The notes under the pieces: generated by a model
The model's database searches: none
Told to the model about the DNA's origin: nothing
Seen by the model: only the letters and a program-made list of their open reading frames with translations
NCBI GenBank assembly: GCA_011009095.1
Contig: VTPC01000009.1
Coordinates: 10,413-74,412 of the forward strand
Direction: 5' to 3'
Source: Ignelater luminosus
Lineage: Eukaryota > Arthropoda > Insecta > Coleoptera > Elateridae
Length of the DNA: 64,000 bases
Part shown: positions 1 to 11,469 of the stretch, one piece after another
Position numbering within the stretch: position 1 is the first letter of the stretch
Layout: the number at the start of each line of letters is the position of its first letter
Made by a program: the position numbers and the translations under genes

Positions 1-160
1 ACATAATTATTTGTTACTACGTTCAAAATCTTAAGTTCTTATTCTATTTGGTCTTTTCGTTACAGTTATACTAGTAGATTATATATTGTTAATATAAAAC
101 CTATAAAAAGTCCATATGGACTCACAGGCAATTAATGCAATGTAATTATAATAATATATA

Positions 161-188
161 AATAAATAATAATAATAATAATAATAAA
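161..188. repeat. AAT trinucleotide microsatellite
   Basis: About nine near-perfect AAT units at the end of an AT-rich stretch. The rest of 1-320 has no open frame or motif that I recognise. Confidence 0.85.
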
Positions 189-324
189 AATCTGATTTAA
201 CTTACTTACCTATACCAGACTTTAATTTAATTACTTTTCTCGACTTTTATTGTCGTACTTAAACCATTTTGACTTTTGATAGATCTTGCACATCGCTGAT
301 TTCCTCACTTCTCTATTATCGGTT

Positions 325-465
325 ATAGGTTAGGCTGAACTAGGTTGGCCTGAGTTAGGCTGAATTAGGTTGGCCTGAGTGAGGCTGGGATTGGCTGCGC
401 TGAACTGGGCTAGGTTTAGCTTGGCTCGATGGGGCTAAGTTGGGATAAGGGAGATTAGGCTAAGA
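325..465. repeat. degenerate 25-bp minisatellite rich in TTAGG-like words
   Basis: Two adjacent 25-bp units at 331-355 and 356-380 differ at one position (TAGGCTGAAC versus TAGGCTGAAT, both followed by TAGGTTGGCCTGAGT). A third, more diverged unit follows at 381-405, and GGCT/TAGGCT words continue to about 465. The words resemble the arthropod telomere repeat TTAGG, but the register is 25 bp and not 5 bp, so it is a minisatellite and not a telomere array. Confidence 0.7.
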
Positions 466-939
466 AAGACTACTGTTTACAACTAAGAAGCAAATTAATT
501 CCAAAATAAATCTTTTAAGTACAAAATTCCAATGCTACAATATCACAAATAAAATAAAGCCGTTTCTTGGCGACGCATGTATTAATTACTTGCAGGAGTA
601 TTACTACACTAGGATCAAAATGTTGGAGGCTGTGGAAGTTGCTGATACGTACACAATAATAAAACTCTGAGAAATTCTACTGACACCTGATAAATGAGTC
701 AGGGGTTTGAGAAATCAAACTCAGCTCTGTCAACAAATCCTACTCTCAGGTTGTCAAAAATTTTTGGTCGCGAGATCCTTGTATACATGGCGTACTATGA
801 ATGTGCATTACATAGCAAACGAGAAAGAGTGAAGAGTGAGCTTCCGGCGTTTTTAAATATCCTGAACCGATCAGCTAAAGGAGAAAACCCTAACAGAAAA
901 TTCTGACCCTCCAGGTTGGGAAATATTCAGAGAATATCC
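466..939. other. no recognisable gene
   Basis: AT-rich sequence. A 70-codon open frame at 694-906 matches nothing I recognise. It lies just upstream of LINE-derived sequence and may be a more decayed part of that element. Confidence 0.5.
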
Positions 940-1395
940 ACAAAGCGGAAAAAGGTAATAGGCTGCTTGAACTCCGTGTGGTGAGACAAGAACATTTCAA
1001 GAACTACAAAGATGCGAATAGGAAAATCTTTTGATGTATGGAAGCAAAGTTTGGACACTGACAGCCGAATCCAGACAACGAATCAATGCTGTGCAAATGG
1101 ATTATCGACACAGAAGTACTGGAGTCTCGAGACTGCATAGGGTACCCAACAAGGAGATAAGAAGGATACGGCAGTGGATAGATTGGAAAGAATAAGCTTC
1201 AAATGGTTCGGTCACGTACTTCGCATGGATAATCAGCGATGGCCAAAAAAACTTTTTAAACGGAAAAAGTGCAAGCCAAGACTATCCTGAAATGAAAACA
1301 TAAGAAAACCTATGGAACAACAAAACTTAGAGGAAGACAAAGCTCAGGATAGGACTCGATGGTGGTCAGGGGTAGGGATGTGGCAGCGACTGATG
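940..1395 (+). pseudogene. C-terminal fragment of a LINE reverse transcriptase ORF
   Basis: Translating across at least two frameshifts gives the familiar thumb and C-terminal region of an insect non-LTR retrotransposon polyprotein. It reads KVIGCLNSVW..KNISRTTKMRIGK at about 960-1035, then LMYGSKVWTLTAESRQRINA at about 1032-1090, then FKWFGHVLRMDNQRWPKKLF at about 1198-1255 and an RTRWWSGV tail near 1355. These segments follow the RT palm in this group of elements, where the enzyme copies its RNA at a nicked chromosomal target. The palm with its catalytic aspartates is absent, and the reading frame is broken by a stop and by frame changes. It is a dead remnant, truncated at the 5' side. The clade is uncertain. 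Confidence 0.65.
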
Positions 1396-3007
1396 TGAAA
1401 CCCCAAGATATATAGTATTCAAATACAAACGTTTTAGAGTCAAATACATGAAATCAGCACTAGAAAAATTCAAATGAGTGATATACGGTTTTGACGCGAC
1501 GAGACGGACGTGCTGTCTCCATGACAACCAAAATGAAACGAGGATCTGCGGGACTGCCGGTGCGGAGTTAGTGAGTTCCCGGTCCATCAAAGTCTATACC
1601 CTACCACGACTACTTTCTCACACTGCTGTTCGCTATCTTATTCCCTAACGCAGCAAACGTTTGTGATGGTGGTATTCTGAGGATAATCTACCACGGCTAG
1701 CTTCACCGACTTTTTTTTGCAAGAAGTTTTTCATAGTGCAAAACACTGTTACGAAAACACCAACCATTAAGAACACCATCGCACTCATTTCACAACTTGC
1801 CGTTCCTAATCACTAAACCATTAGACTATGATAACGGAAACTACCAGCAGCCGAAAAGTATCGATGAATAAAAGACAGGCTAAAATAAGATCAGAAAAAT
1901 TAAAAATAAAAGCAATACAAAACTCTATTAAAAAAACCTTATCAAAGATAAAACACAGAGAACCATTGCATTCCAGTTTTCAATAACACTTAAAACATAA
2001 GGTTTGTTTGGTGTGACAACTAGAACGGAAAATGTAGATGACCGAGAAAGCTAAAAAGATGACTGAGGCATAAAGCGACAGAAATTTTACGAAATTTCTC
2101 ATTTTATTCATATTAAAAAGGCATGAATGTGGTAATTTCTCAAATCTAGAATTAACGAAAAGCGCTAGTGCCAGAAGTAAAACAATTACGCGGCAAAGTT
2201 TGGCCACAAAAAATAAAAAATCCATGCAAACATGTTATGTTGGTAATGTAAACCAAACTCTGATCCAAGATGCACAAGAGAAAACTAGCAAACTTGGCAG
2301 TGTTTCAGGTCCACACAGTCTAACCAAAAGAAGAAGAAAAAAACTCACAGAGGAAGCAGCTAACTCCGCCAGCAACACCCAGCTCCGCACCAGCACCACT
2401 TAGGAGAATCGTCGCGATATCGACTTTCTTTCTCAACCTGGACCTTCGTTAATTCTAACCTACAATCTTATTTTATTTATTTTTATTTTGCAAATAAAAC
2501 CAAAGGCAAACAATACGAAAAAGAAAGAAAAAGATATTAACGAGAAGAAGACGAATAACAATAAATAATAAATAATTTTAAGGGCAAAATAGAAAAAATT
2601 CTAAAATAAACAGAGAAATTTTAAATGTTTTTGTTTTAACAAAAGAATAAACAATTATAAGATACCAGCTGGCGCAGAACAATGGAGCTCCGCCTATAAG
2701 CGAGGGAAGAGTCCATCGATCGATTCAGCCTCTTGGTAAACCACAATACCCAGCAATGCAGTCGGTAACAAATGTAAGTTACCTCATAAAAACTTTGAGA
2801 ATTTTAATCAGATGTTGATGGGAGACACCAGAACATTTTTCTGCGAAACTAGTTCTGACAAAAAGATAAAGAAATGCATCTCATTGTCACATGCCACACG
2901 TTTTGTCATCTATGGGCGATTATAATTTATTATTTGGAATGAAAAGCGTAGAGTAGTTGAACAGCATTCCGTAGGAATTTTTGAAAACACACAGAACATA
3001 ATAAATA
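1396..3007. other. AT-rich intergenic DNA, no recognisable gene
   Basis: No conserved protein motif seen. An open frame at 2200-2403 reads into a basic run (KRRRKK) and resembles the A/G-rich tails of insect LINEs, but there is no supporting domain. Stretches near 2460-2640 are A-rich simple sequence. Confidence 0.5.
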
Positions 3008-3490
3008 CGAGGATTGTTTCAAAAATAAGGTTACCAACGCTGTAACTCTGGATGGGGAGGTGCTAGGCAAAATCCGGCAACACTGCCGTGTGCGACAGCT
3101 CCCCCATTCCAGATCCCGACCTTGAACGCTTTGCTGGGACTCTTAGTACCGGCCTGACAATCATTTGCGATGGCGTCCGCAATTTCTGTCGCCACCAGGT
3201 GTGAAATCCGTACAGTGATTCGATTTTTGCACGCGAAAAAGTTAGAACCTATAGAAATTCATCGCCAATTGAATGAAATTTATGGTGAAAAGTGTATCAG
3301 CGTTCAAAACGTCCGCAAATGGTGCAGGTGCACAGACATCTACGATGAACAACAAAGCGAGAGGCCATCGATCTCAGATAGAACTGTCGCAAAGATTGAG
3401 CGAATTCTGCTCGCAGATCGGAGAATCATGATCTTGAGGTTCCTGAGGTCTCGGAATCTTCCATTGACAGGATTTTGACTTCGTAGATAA
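3008..3490 (+). mobile_element. mariner-like transposon, 3'-truncated
   Basis: The left end CGAGGATTGTTTCAAAAATA starts at 3008, directly after a TA dinucleotide at 3006-3007, as expected for mariner insertion. The matching right inverted repeat is not visible downstream, and transposase homology ends near 3490. About one third of a usual 1.3-kb mariner remains. Confidence 0.75.
3170..3490 (+). pseudogene. mariner transposase, N-terminal DNA-binding part only
   Basis: The frame from the ATG at 3170 encodes the N-terminal helix-turn-helix region of a mariner transposase, the part that binds the inverted repeats. Recognisable pieces are IRTVIRFLHAKKLEPIEIH, then INEIYGEK-type spacing and VRKWC (about residues 17-62), then the linker RPSISDRTVAKIERILLADR (about residues 65-85). 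After a frameshift near 3430 the second helix-turn-helix continues as LEVPEVSESSIDRIL to about 3477. The catalytic DD34D domain is missing altogether. The protein cannot catalyse transposition. It is a different mariner lineage from the three other copies in the window. Confidence 0.75.
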
Positions 3491-6455
3491 ATTAACATTT
3501 TTTCTGCTTAACTTTGATTTTTATTTATCGACCTTGCCGTTTAATAGATAATCAAAGCAACTTGCTAACTATACGGTGCCCATGGATACATAATTTTGAT
3601 TTATTTTCTTAAAATTGTCAAGTGTTAACAGTTTGGGACTAAGGATTTACAGTAGATCACATTTATTGGAAAACATTTTAAGTGTCTGCAATTTTATATT
3701 CCAGTAGACAAGTCTAGAAAGCAGTAGCCAAAACCCTGTTCGTATTCAGTATTCTTAAGAAGGTCAATGCAAGTGTCCCTTGGGTTGACGAAGGTCGACG
3801 TGACTTAGCTCTTTTAGAAGGTTGATGGAGGACAAAGTCCGACTTTTGGGAAACTTAGTGGAACAAAGCTCTACAACACCTCTAGTTTTTATTGCCAACT
3901 TTGGGAACAATTAGAAATCAAGGAGTGCTAAATTTAGATTTGCTGGGAAAAGTTTTACAGTATTTTGCCAATTTTCCTTTAAAGTGTGCTGCACTTTTTA
4001 TTGATTAATGCCTAGTCGCATAAGATTGCTTGAACCAACGGCTAATCTCGAGCTTGATTCTCTTTGCGCCTCATTCAACTTGGTCGTCCTGGTCAACAAT
4101 CTATCATGTTATAGTGCAGGTGGTGCTGTTCCACCAGGTTCCACGGTTTTGGGGGCTCATGCTGGTAAAAAGCAGTTGATTATTTTTTATGATTCTATTG
4201 TCATAAAACCAGGAAACACTACAAATTTTTTTTTCTGTGTCTTATGATTGCTGTTATTCAAACTTTTTAGTTGAGTTGTGCTTGCTAGGCCTTTCATTTC
4301 TAATTGGATTTTGTCATAGCTTTACTATTAAACATATAGAAAGAATACATCTAACAAATTAAAGTCAGTGATCGAATTTCCTAATTTCTTGTTCATTTAA
4401 TTCTAATTAAACTTTATGTAAATTTTATTTACTAAAATCTTGCTGGTTGCCAATTCATCTTCCATTATAAAGTTAATTCAAGAAGAAGTGACACTGAATA
4501 TTTAAATAGTGAAAGTAAGTTGGATGTTGCAATCTTCAAAAATAGAAAGTGCAAGGTAAAGTATTACTTATGACTTTGAAAACTTTTGTAATTCTGTTAA
4601 CACTTTAAGTCTGTTTCTACATCCACAAAATAGATGTGCCTGAAAGCCAAAACAATTTCTATTTTCTTTCCTGACGTTATTCTTGTTTGAGCTCCGTATT
4701 TCACCTTTTTTATGTTGGTATATTCCATCTAATTAAGTTCTGATGATGTACTGCACTGTTTGGTGCATTTTCAAGGCTAAATGATTTATGTGAGTTACGT
4801 GGACTTTATTATATAGAAGGCGTAGTTGCGAAGATAATAAATAGAAACAAAATTTATGGAGATTGATGTTTTCCTAGTAAACCGCATTTGTTTTTCCCCG
4901 TATTGATTTTTGTTTGTTGTGTAAACTAAATATTTCTACTCGTTCCTACATATTTGATTGTGCCATAAAATGTGGGTTATTGCATTTTTGATTATTTCCC
5001 ACCATCACTTTTATTTTTCTTTTATTGTGAATTTTGATGTAATGAATAAGCAATACATAGTTGTAGGCGATTCTATTGAAAGGTTTTATTACCAGTAAAG
5101 CTTCTGGGCTAATAAAACAACCACTAAACCGATACAGCTTATTCAAATTACCAATTGAACGGTTGTGTACCCTTTTCAACCCTTGCAAATCGCTGATAGT
5201 TGGCTTAACCTGGTGCACACAGTATCACTTTAAATGATTTATTTAAACAAAACAGGCAAGGGATAGTACTACACTCTCCTGCGGTTTTCACTTGATTATT
5301 TTATGGCTGTACTAAACTTCCATCGGTCGATAACTAACCGGGGAAGTTTCTGCAACGCATATATAAATTTACTTTGGATCTCTTAAATTTGGTTAAATCT
5401 GTATATATATGAATGTTTACTATATATATATATTGTTTTTTGTGTTCTTGATAAATGCGTCTTGTAAAATGGGTTGCGGCTATGAGGAACAACCGGCATG
5501 TTTTGGCTACAGCCCAAGGCACTCATAACTTCTCACCCACTGACAGGAAAGCTCCGGCTGCTTACTCGCTCGCGTTTCTGCAACCCCCAGTCACCCGGAT
5601 TTTAGCTTGGACCACTGTAAATTTAGAAAATAATGGAATGCGTGCATTGTGTTTAAAACCCTTAGCTCTCAATGTGAATATGGAAGTTTTGTTCAGTACT
5701 GTTGTTACGTTGAGGTCTCCCTATTTTAAATAAATTATTTATCTTTTGCTTTTATTGAATTTAAATCGCAAATTAGATTGATAAGAAAAGGCATAATTAA
5801 GAGACTGATAAAATTAAATTCAAGTCTTTGATTTTTAGAAATTTCTAAATCGTTAGACTAAAACCATTATTGTCGTTTGTAGATTACACACTTTGGTTCA
5901 CTGTGAACGCGTTTTATCCTGCCAGGAGAAACATAATAATCTTAAGCTTTCTTCCTGCACACAAATTGAAACTGTACCAAATAAATCATTAGGCCCCGTT
6001 TCTTTCAAAGAAAATCTTTTAAGTGTTTTCGCTCTCAGAAAAAAAAAACTAAACTGTATTTCAGATCAAAATCATCTTTTCATCCACTGTATAAGATGTA
6101 ATGTGATGAACAACTTATTATGATGTAGCACATTAGTTCTGAATGAAATAATAATCATCGACGTATTTTCGAAATGTTGGGTTAATAAAATAAAAATAAA
6201 ATAATTTTAGATTGTTTATGTTATACGAGCTCGTTTTAACGTTGGAATTAATGTCTTTCGCAAAGTTATCGACTTATCCAACGTGTTGACTGCTTTAATA
6301 ACTTATTATTCCCTGGATGTTCTAAAACTTCTTAGCATCGACTCTCTCTGTTTGATAGAAAAGATATTATCACGAATTTTATTTGGTATTTTTCATTGAT
6401 TGCTCAAGGTCACAAAAAAGCTTTTTTAAGTAGCGACTCGAAGTTGTCACTATCT
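3491..6455. other. AT-rich intergenic DNA, no recognisable gene
   Basis: An imperfect TA dinucleotide run lies at 5402-5434. Open frames at 4008-4247, 4946-5218 (minus), 5455-5733 and 5893-6123 are short, match nothing I recognise and have composition close to the surrounding DNA. I do not call them genes. Confidence 0.5.
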
Positions 6456-6469
6456 ACGATCGCAAACCT
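6456..6469. repeat. left 14-bp target-site duplication
   Basis: ACGATCGCAAACCT at 6456-6469 is repeated exactly at 6980-6993, bracketing a 510-bp insert. A perfect 14-bp direct repeat is typical of LINE or SINE insertion. Confidence 0.85.
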
Positions 6470-6979
6470 CCCGAGTTGATGGACATACTTCTTGACACCC
6501 CACTTATCTATAGATAAGTTCCCAACCACAGTCCTCCGCGAAACTACCGAGCAAAGTAGGCAGCGTCCTGGCGCCACGTTGCATTCGGGAGGTCCGGGAC
6601 ATCCCCGGGCCGACTGTTCTCACTAGGGTTTTTCCGTGGTTTTCCCTAGTGGTCAAGGCAAATGCCGGAACAGAAATTTCCACGGACCCACCACCAACAC
6701 CGAACTAACGCGCCGCGTCACCACCCCTTCGCCTCCGATGTTACCACACCGAGGAACCGCCGCTGCACCACCACCCCACAACACCAAACTGCTGCTGCCG
6801 CTACACACAACTACCGCAGCCACACAATAAACACACACACACAGGATGAGCGCGAACCGAACCGTTCTCTAAGTCGCTAACGCCACAAAATTCCTCCCCT
6901 CATCAGGCTGAAGAAGCTCCACGAGGAGCTTAAAACGGCCTCCCGCCTTCGGCGGGAATTTAACGATTGACTTGACTTG
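6470..6979 (+). mobile_element. 5'-truncated LINE 3' end, or SINE-like derivative
   Basis: The insert is bounded by a perfect 14-bp duplication. It is much more GC-rich than its flanks and has no conserved coding region. It holds a segment at 6607-6686 (core TAGGGTTTTTCCGTGGTTTT, then CAAATGCCGGA) that recurs at 42203-42283. It ends with two perfect hairpins, AAGCTCC-ACGA-GGAGCTT (6914-6931) and CCCGCC-TTC-GGCGGG (6942-6956), then a short ATTGACTTGACTTGA tail instead of poly(A). His/Pro/Thr-rich open frames at 6636-6880 on both strands follow from CCA-rich repeats and are not credible proteins. The 3' tail resembles that of the element at 41836-42737, so both probably belong to one family. 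Confidence 0.8.
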
Positions 6980-6993
6980 ACGATCGCAAACCT
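6980..6993. repeat. right 14-bp target-site duplication
   Basis: Exact second copy of the duplication at 6456-6469. Confidence 0.85.
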
Positions 6994-7030
6994 ACTGAGA
7001 ATCGCTCGTTAAGGTAATCAATAAGCTTGA

Positions 7031-7165
7031 TAAAATAAGAAGTAGTCGAATTAGGCGTTTGTGAGTCAGTTAGCGGGTAGCAGCTAAGCGAGCTGATCAC
7101 GGATTCCCTTTTCGGAGTTTTTCCTTGCGGGAATCTTCCAGCACTTAAGGTTGCACTTTTAGCAA
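7031..7165 (+). promoter_or_regulatory. possible core promoter and untranslated first exon
   Basis: A TATA-like TAAAATAA (7031-7038) lies about 30 bases upstream of the arthropod initiator TCAGTT (7066-7071, +1 at A7068). GATCAC at +28 to +33 fits five of six positions of the downstream promoter element. The next 98 bases contain no ATG and end at a good splice donor, AA|GTAAGT (7165/7166). A candidate acceptor (TTTCATTACAG) precedes a 27-base segment at 7285-7311 that ends at AAAG|GTTAGT. Each signal is weak alone; the spacing makes the combination worth recording. No coding exon can be firmly joined to it. Confidence 0.25.
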
Positions 7166-8505
7166 GTAAGTAATTAACAAAAGAAAGTGTTATTAAACAG
7201 CAACTAGTATTTTAATTAAAACAGTTGTATACCTTATCTCGTGAAACCAAATCAGAATTATGATCCTTAATCCTTTCATTACAGCAACAACTCCTTGGAG
7301 AGTCTAGAAAGGTTAGTCTTTACGCAGTGAATGACGGCCTGAGACTGTCTAACTATAACTAAAAAACTTAAAACGGCGCAGAGCACTTAACATTATTCTT
7401 CTTATACGATTCCATTGGTTTTATAGAATTATGTGCGCTGTCATCTGTAAAGGTTTGTGCATCGATATTGTAGTGTAAAGGATTGTAAACTTTAAAGTAT
7501 CTCTAAGTGAGTTTGACCTTGGTTTGGCTGAAGAAAGTCTTTAAGTCGTTTTGGCAAGGCAGAAGCTGCTTGTTTAGCTTCTCTCTATTGACTGAAGATG
7601 GCTATTGGACTTTAACTTTTCTTTAAATCGCAATCAGGAGTTAAAGGAGTGTTAAGTGTCAACTGTAACAGCCAGAAAAGCTCGTTATAAAAAATGCATT
7701 TCTCTCTTAGGTTTTGGGATGCAACCGTGAAGAAGTCCAATGATAGTTTGAAGTACACAGCTTCATGAAGGTCAAATGCATTCAGTTCAGAAAAAACGTT
7801 TCAATTTTCGATAAGCAGTGAAATAACGTTGACTTGATCCCCTCTCTTACAATTTCTTTTCAAAACACATTTTTTTGTACAGGACGACCAAGACGTGAAA
7901 CAAAAATAAAATTAATGACACTAGCTAGTTTACCAATTAAAAGCAACATTATCATGAAAAATATAGTCAGTTATCAGTTGGGCGGCTTAGGTCAAACTAA
8001 AGAAGCCTTGATAAGAACTAAGTGAGAAGACTTCTGTCTTCCAGTCCTACTCTCTTACTACATCAACCTTACCCTGCTAGATAAGTAGTTTACCTTTTTT
8101 ACCTTTCTGTACATTACTTTTACCATACTTTTTGCTCAAATATCTCGTAAGTATTCGATTTCCATTTACATTCTTGCTTTGGTCTGACAAGCTGTGTTCT
8201 TCACCTAAAACTGCCATCTCATTTCTTCCTTCTATTAAATCTTCAAAAGCTGAGAATCATAGTTATTGAATTATTGATTTGTTTTGCTAAACTGGACTTG
8301 CTTTTTGAAGTGCTGCTACTGTACAACAGATTTTGGAGAATGCTACACGTACAAAATATCAAACATTAAGTGATTAACAGCTAAGCAAGAAGACGTAATT
8401 CTGTGAAGGTAGAAAGCAGAAAAAGCAGCGTACAGTAAGAGTGCTTTTTACTCTTTTAATAAACATTTAAACTCTGCTCTGGAATTAGCTGGTGGACGAG
8501 TTTTC
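7166..8505. other. AT-rich DNA with one possible terminal exon
   Basis: A pyrimidine-rich acceptor (TTTTTTTGTACAG) ends at 7882. It is followed by an open reading of 46 codons beginning RPRRETKIKLMTLAS and ending in TGA at 8023-8025. I do not recognise the product. Nothing else is recognisable here. Confidence 0.25.
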
Positions 8506-8889
8506 ATGGCGAAAACTAGTGTCTTTACGGTCAAGGCTTTACATATGGGCAGCCACTGCAATTGGGCCGTACCTGGACACATCACTCACATCTACTATAG
8601 AGATTTGCGAAATGCATCTGTAAAAAAAAATAATTTGCAATTTGACAACATGGACTTTGGAAGAGAGATGAACAATATTAACGGAAACATTGTGAGAAAA
8701 AACGGGAGAAGAACATACAAAAAACAATTTAAAAGAACCCAATGGTGGAACAGTAAAATCAAACAACTTGTAAAGCAGAAGAAAACGGCATGGAAAACAT
8801 TTATTCAGACAATGACTCAGAGAGATAGAGAAGAATACAACATTAAGAGACAAAAAGTAAAACAAGCAGTTAAGAAAGCAAAAAGCTAG
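8506..8889 (+). pseudogene. LINE ORF2 fragment: endonuclease-RT linker
   Basis: The open frame of 127 codons is AT-rich vector sequence at its start, but from about residue 40 it reads as the lysine-rich linker between endonuclease and reverse transcriptase of a LINE ORF2. The key pieces are a WWNSKIKQLVKQKKTAWKTF block (about residues 85-105) and an REEYNIKRQKVKQAVKKAK block near the end. A stop at 8887-8889 interrupts it, and the same theme continues in shifted frames to about 9060. The endonuclease itself is not recognisable. This is the upstream piece of the decayed element at 8630-10620. Confidence 0.6.
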
Positions 8890-10620
8890 AGAGAGCTGTA
8901 GAAAATTTGGAAAAGAAATAAATAAGAAGTATAAAGTGCACAATAGAAAATTCTGGACGAAAATAAAGCAACTAAAGGGGAATAAGAAAAAAAATTCCAG
9001 TAATAAAAGATAACCAAAACCGATTAAAAACTGAAACGGAAAAACTACTGGAATTAATACCATTCAAAAATCTTCAATGAAATACAAGAACAAGAAAACA
9101 CAAGAGAAGAAGAAATATTTAGTAGAGAGGAAGACGAGGGTATAAAGGAAAAAGGAAGTGGAGGAAGCAGTGTATAAGATTAAATTAGGCAAAGCAGAGG
9201 AGACGATCAAATGGATGGGAGGAAAGGGAATGGAATGGTTGGGAATCATACCAAAAGAAGCTTGAAAAACACAGAAGATTCCAAAAGAATGGGAAGAAAA
9301 CGTAATAGTTTTCCATAACTACATAACAAAAGAGAGCAAACACAATGTCAATACTGCAGAAAAATCTGCCTACCACAAGACTGTACAAAAGAGTATTGGA
9401 GAAATAATCCAGAGAGCAGGTAGAGGAAAAACTCGAAGATGCTCAAACGGCATTTAGACCGGGGAGACAAACTAAATCACATATACACAATAAGACGAAT
9501 AATAGAAAAAGGGTAGAAGAAGGAGAAGAGCTATTTCTAACGTTTATTGACCTTAGAACGGCTTTCGATACTGTGAATAGGAATGAAATATAGAAAAATT
9601 TGGAAGATTTACAAGTATCAAGAAACTATCTGAAGTAATAAAATCTACATATCAGAAGATGGGGGTAAAGGTACAAATAGCAGGGACAACATCAGAAGGA
9701 TTTGGAATGAAAAGAGGCTTAAAACGGGGCGATCGCCTAAGACCATTATTATTTATAAGTATCATGGACGAAGTAATTAAAAGAATAAGACAGCAAGGAT
9801 ATAAACTGAATGCCATTATTAGATACAGAAATATGAAACCAGACAGAGTTAGTGACCTTCTCTATGCAGATGATGTGCTTCTAATAGCTGACTCCAAAAT
9901 AAAGATGCAAAACTCATAAACCTATGGAGAGAAGAGATAGAAAGCATAAAAATGGAAATTAACACAGAAAAAACAAAGGTGATGATCATCAACAAAAACA
10001 AAACAACAAAACAAGACGAAAACCGAATAAATTGTAAGAGAAGAGTCTTAGAAGAAGTAACGACATACGAATTATTGGGTAGTGTAATATCAAACGATGG
10101 AAAATTGGACGCCTAAATAACGAATAAAGGAAATGAGTCAGAAAAAATATTCTACTCACTAAACAAGACAATCCTGGGACATAAAGATCAATAAACTATG
10201 CCAGTGAAAACTGGATAGTAAATAAACAACAGATGACAAAGATAAACGCTAATTAGAGATAAAATACCTTAAAACAATAACAAAGAAAAGCAAATGGGAC
10301 AGAGTTAGAAACAAAGAAATAAGAAGAATTGTAAACCAAAAACCAATAGAGGAAAAGATCAGGAAGAAACAACTGAGCTGGTATGAACACATGGTGAGAA
10401 TGAATCAAGCCAGATTTACGAAGAAGGTGATGAAAATGACCGTATCAAAGAGAACGAGAAGAGGAAGACTGGCTAGATCAAATAGAAGAATATGGAAGGG
10501 AGAACGGAAAGACTACAGATAAACCCAAAATTCTGGCAAGAAACGGGAAAAGTGGAAGATATGAATAAAATGGGCTTTAAGGAACAGAAGAAAAAAACAA
10601 GAAGCAGAAGAAGAAGAAGA
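8630..10620 (+). mobile_element. decayed 5'-truncated LINE with (GAA)n tail
   Basis: Consecutive LINE ORF2 pieces are in the right order: linker (8630-9060), an RT N-terminal segment (KLGKAEETIKWMGGKGMEWL, 9180-9240), palm (9659-9919) and C-terminal tail, ending in a GAA-rich run at about 10595-10620. The GAA-type tail is common in insect LINEs. Many frameshifts and stops show it is old. Confidence 0.7.
9659..9919 (+). pseudogene. LINE reverse transcriptase palm fragment
   Basis: The 86-codon open frame carries the RT palm. GLKRGDRLRPLLFISIMDEV (about residues 22-41) corresponds to the conserved QGD-LSP-LFN segment; the usual glutamine and serine are replaced by arginine. The catalytic box appears as LLYADDVLLIADS (about residues 66-78) with both aspartates intact. 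Upstream, FIDLRTAFDTVN-like sequence at about 9545-9580 represents motif A in another frame. A stop follows directly after the palm. The element can no longer make an RT. Confidence 0.75.
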
Positions 10621-11465
10621 CAATGTTTAAAAGTGAAACTTAATAATTTCGGGTTTATTTCAGTCTGATAATTTTGTTCAAATAACTACTTTGAACGCAA
10701 AATCTTTGTGTAGCTAGTTGTCAGTTGATAGTTTGAGGCAAAGGAAAGCTGTAGTTGGGGAAAAGATAAATTTAGAATGACATACGCCAAAAATTAAAAC
10801 GGAAGATCTTTGGCTTCCAGTTTTTTTTGTCTTATATAAATTCTACTTGCAGAAATATGTCCTTTCTCCGTCATAGAATAGTAAAAGCCTTGTCAAGCTG
10901 TGGTTCATTCTTAAGGCTAGTAGGTGGTTAAGACAGTTCTTCCTTTAATCCAACAAACTTGTTTCCTCGAAAGTTAAATATTTCTTTTAGCAAGAAGAAA
11001 AAAGTCATTACTATCCAATAGCATCTTTTCAAATGATCTTGTTGAACATACGATTCATGTTGATTCAGACGGTGAATGATTATTGATTTATAATATTAAA
11101 ATTACAAATTTATTACAAAACTATTAATGTACAAATACATCTGCAAAACGTCTTTCACCCCCTTCTACGTAATCTGCAATCTGTTTTCGAAAACTGTAGC
11201 ATAACCCCTTGAAGTAAGTCTTTGCTACCATTAATCAAGTTTGTATCTTCACGAATCACGTCTTTGAGCTCTTGAATTGCTTGAAAATGTGTCTGGTAAG
11301 CCCTTCTTTGTTTCTTAGATTAAGTGACCTTGCAATTTTAAAATTTAAAATCATGCAGAATGATATCCGAATTAACAATACGTTCTACCCACACAAGTGG
11401 CAATACAAATAGTACAGAACGAGAATCAGTTATTGATTATATAATAACAAATTAAAAAAACTCTA
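10621..11465. other. AT-rich intergenic DNA, no recognisable gene
   Basis: No conserved motif, long frame or repeat seen. Confidence 0.5.
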
Positions 11466-11469
11466 AGCA

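Noticed and set aside
325-465. True TTAGG telomere array
   Set aside because: The period is 25 bp and the words are mixed with GGCTGA. There is no run of pure TTAGG.
6636-6880. His/Pro/Thr-rich open frames on both strands
   Set aside because: They arise from CCA/CAC-rich repeats within a LINE-derived insert. Opposite-strand frames of similar length show that the openness is compositional.
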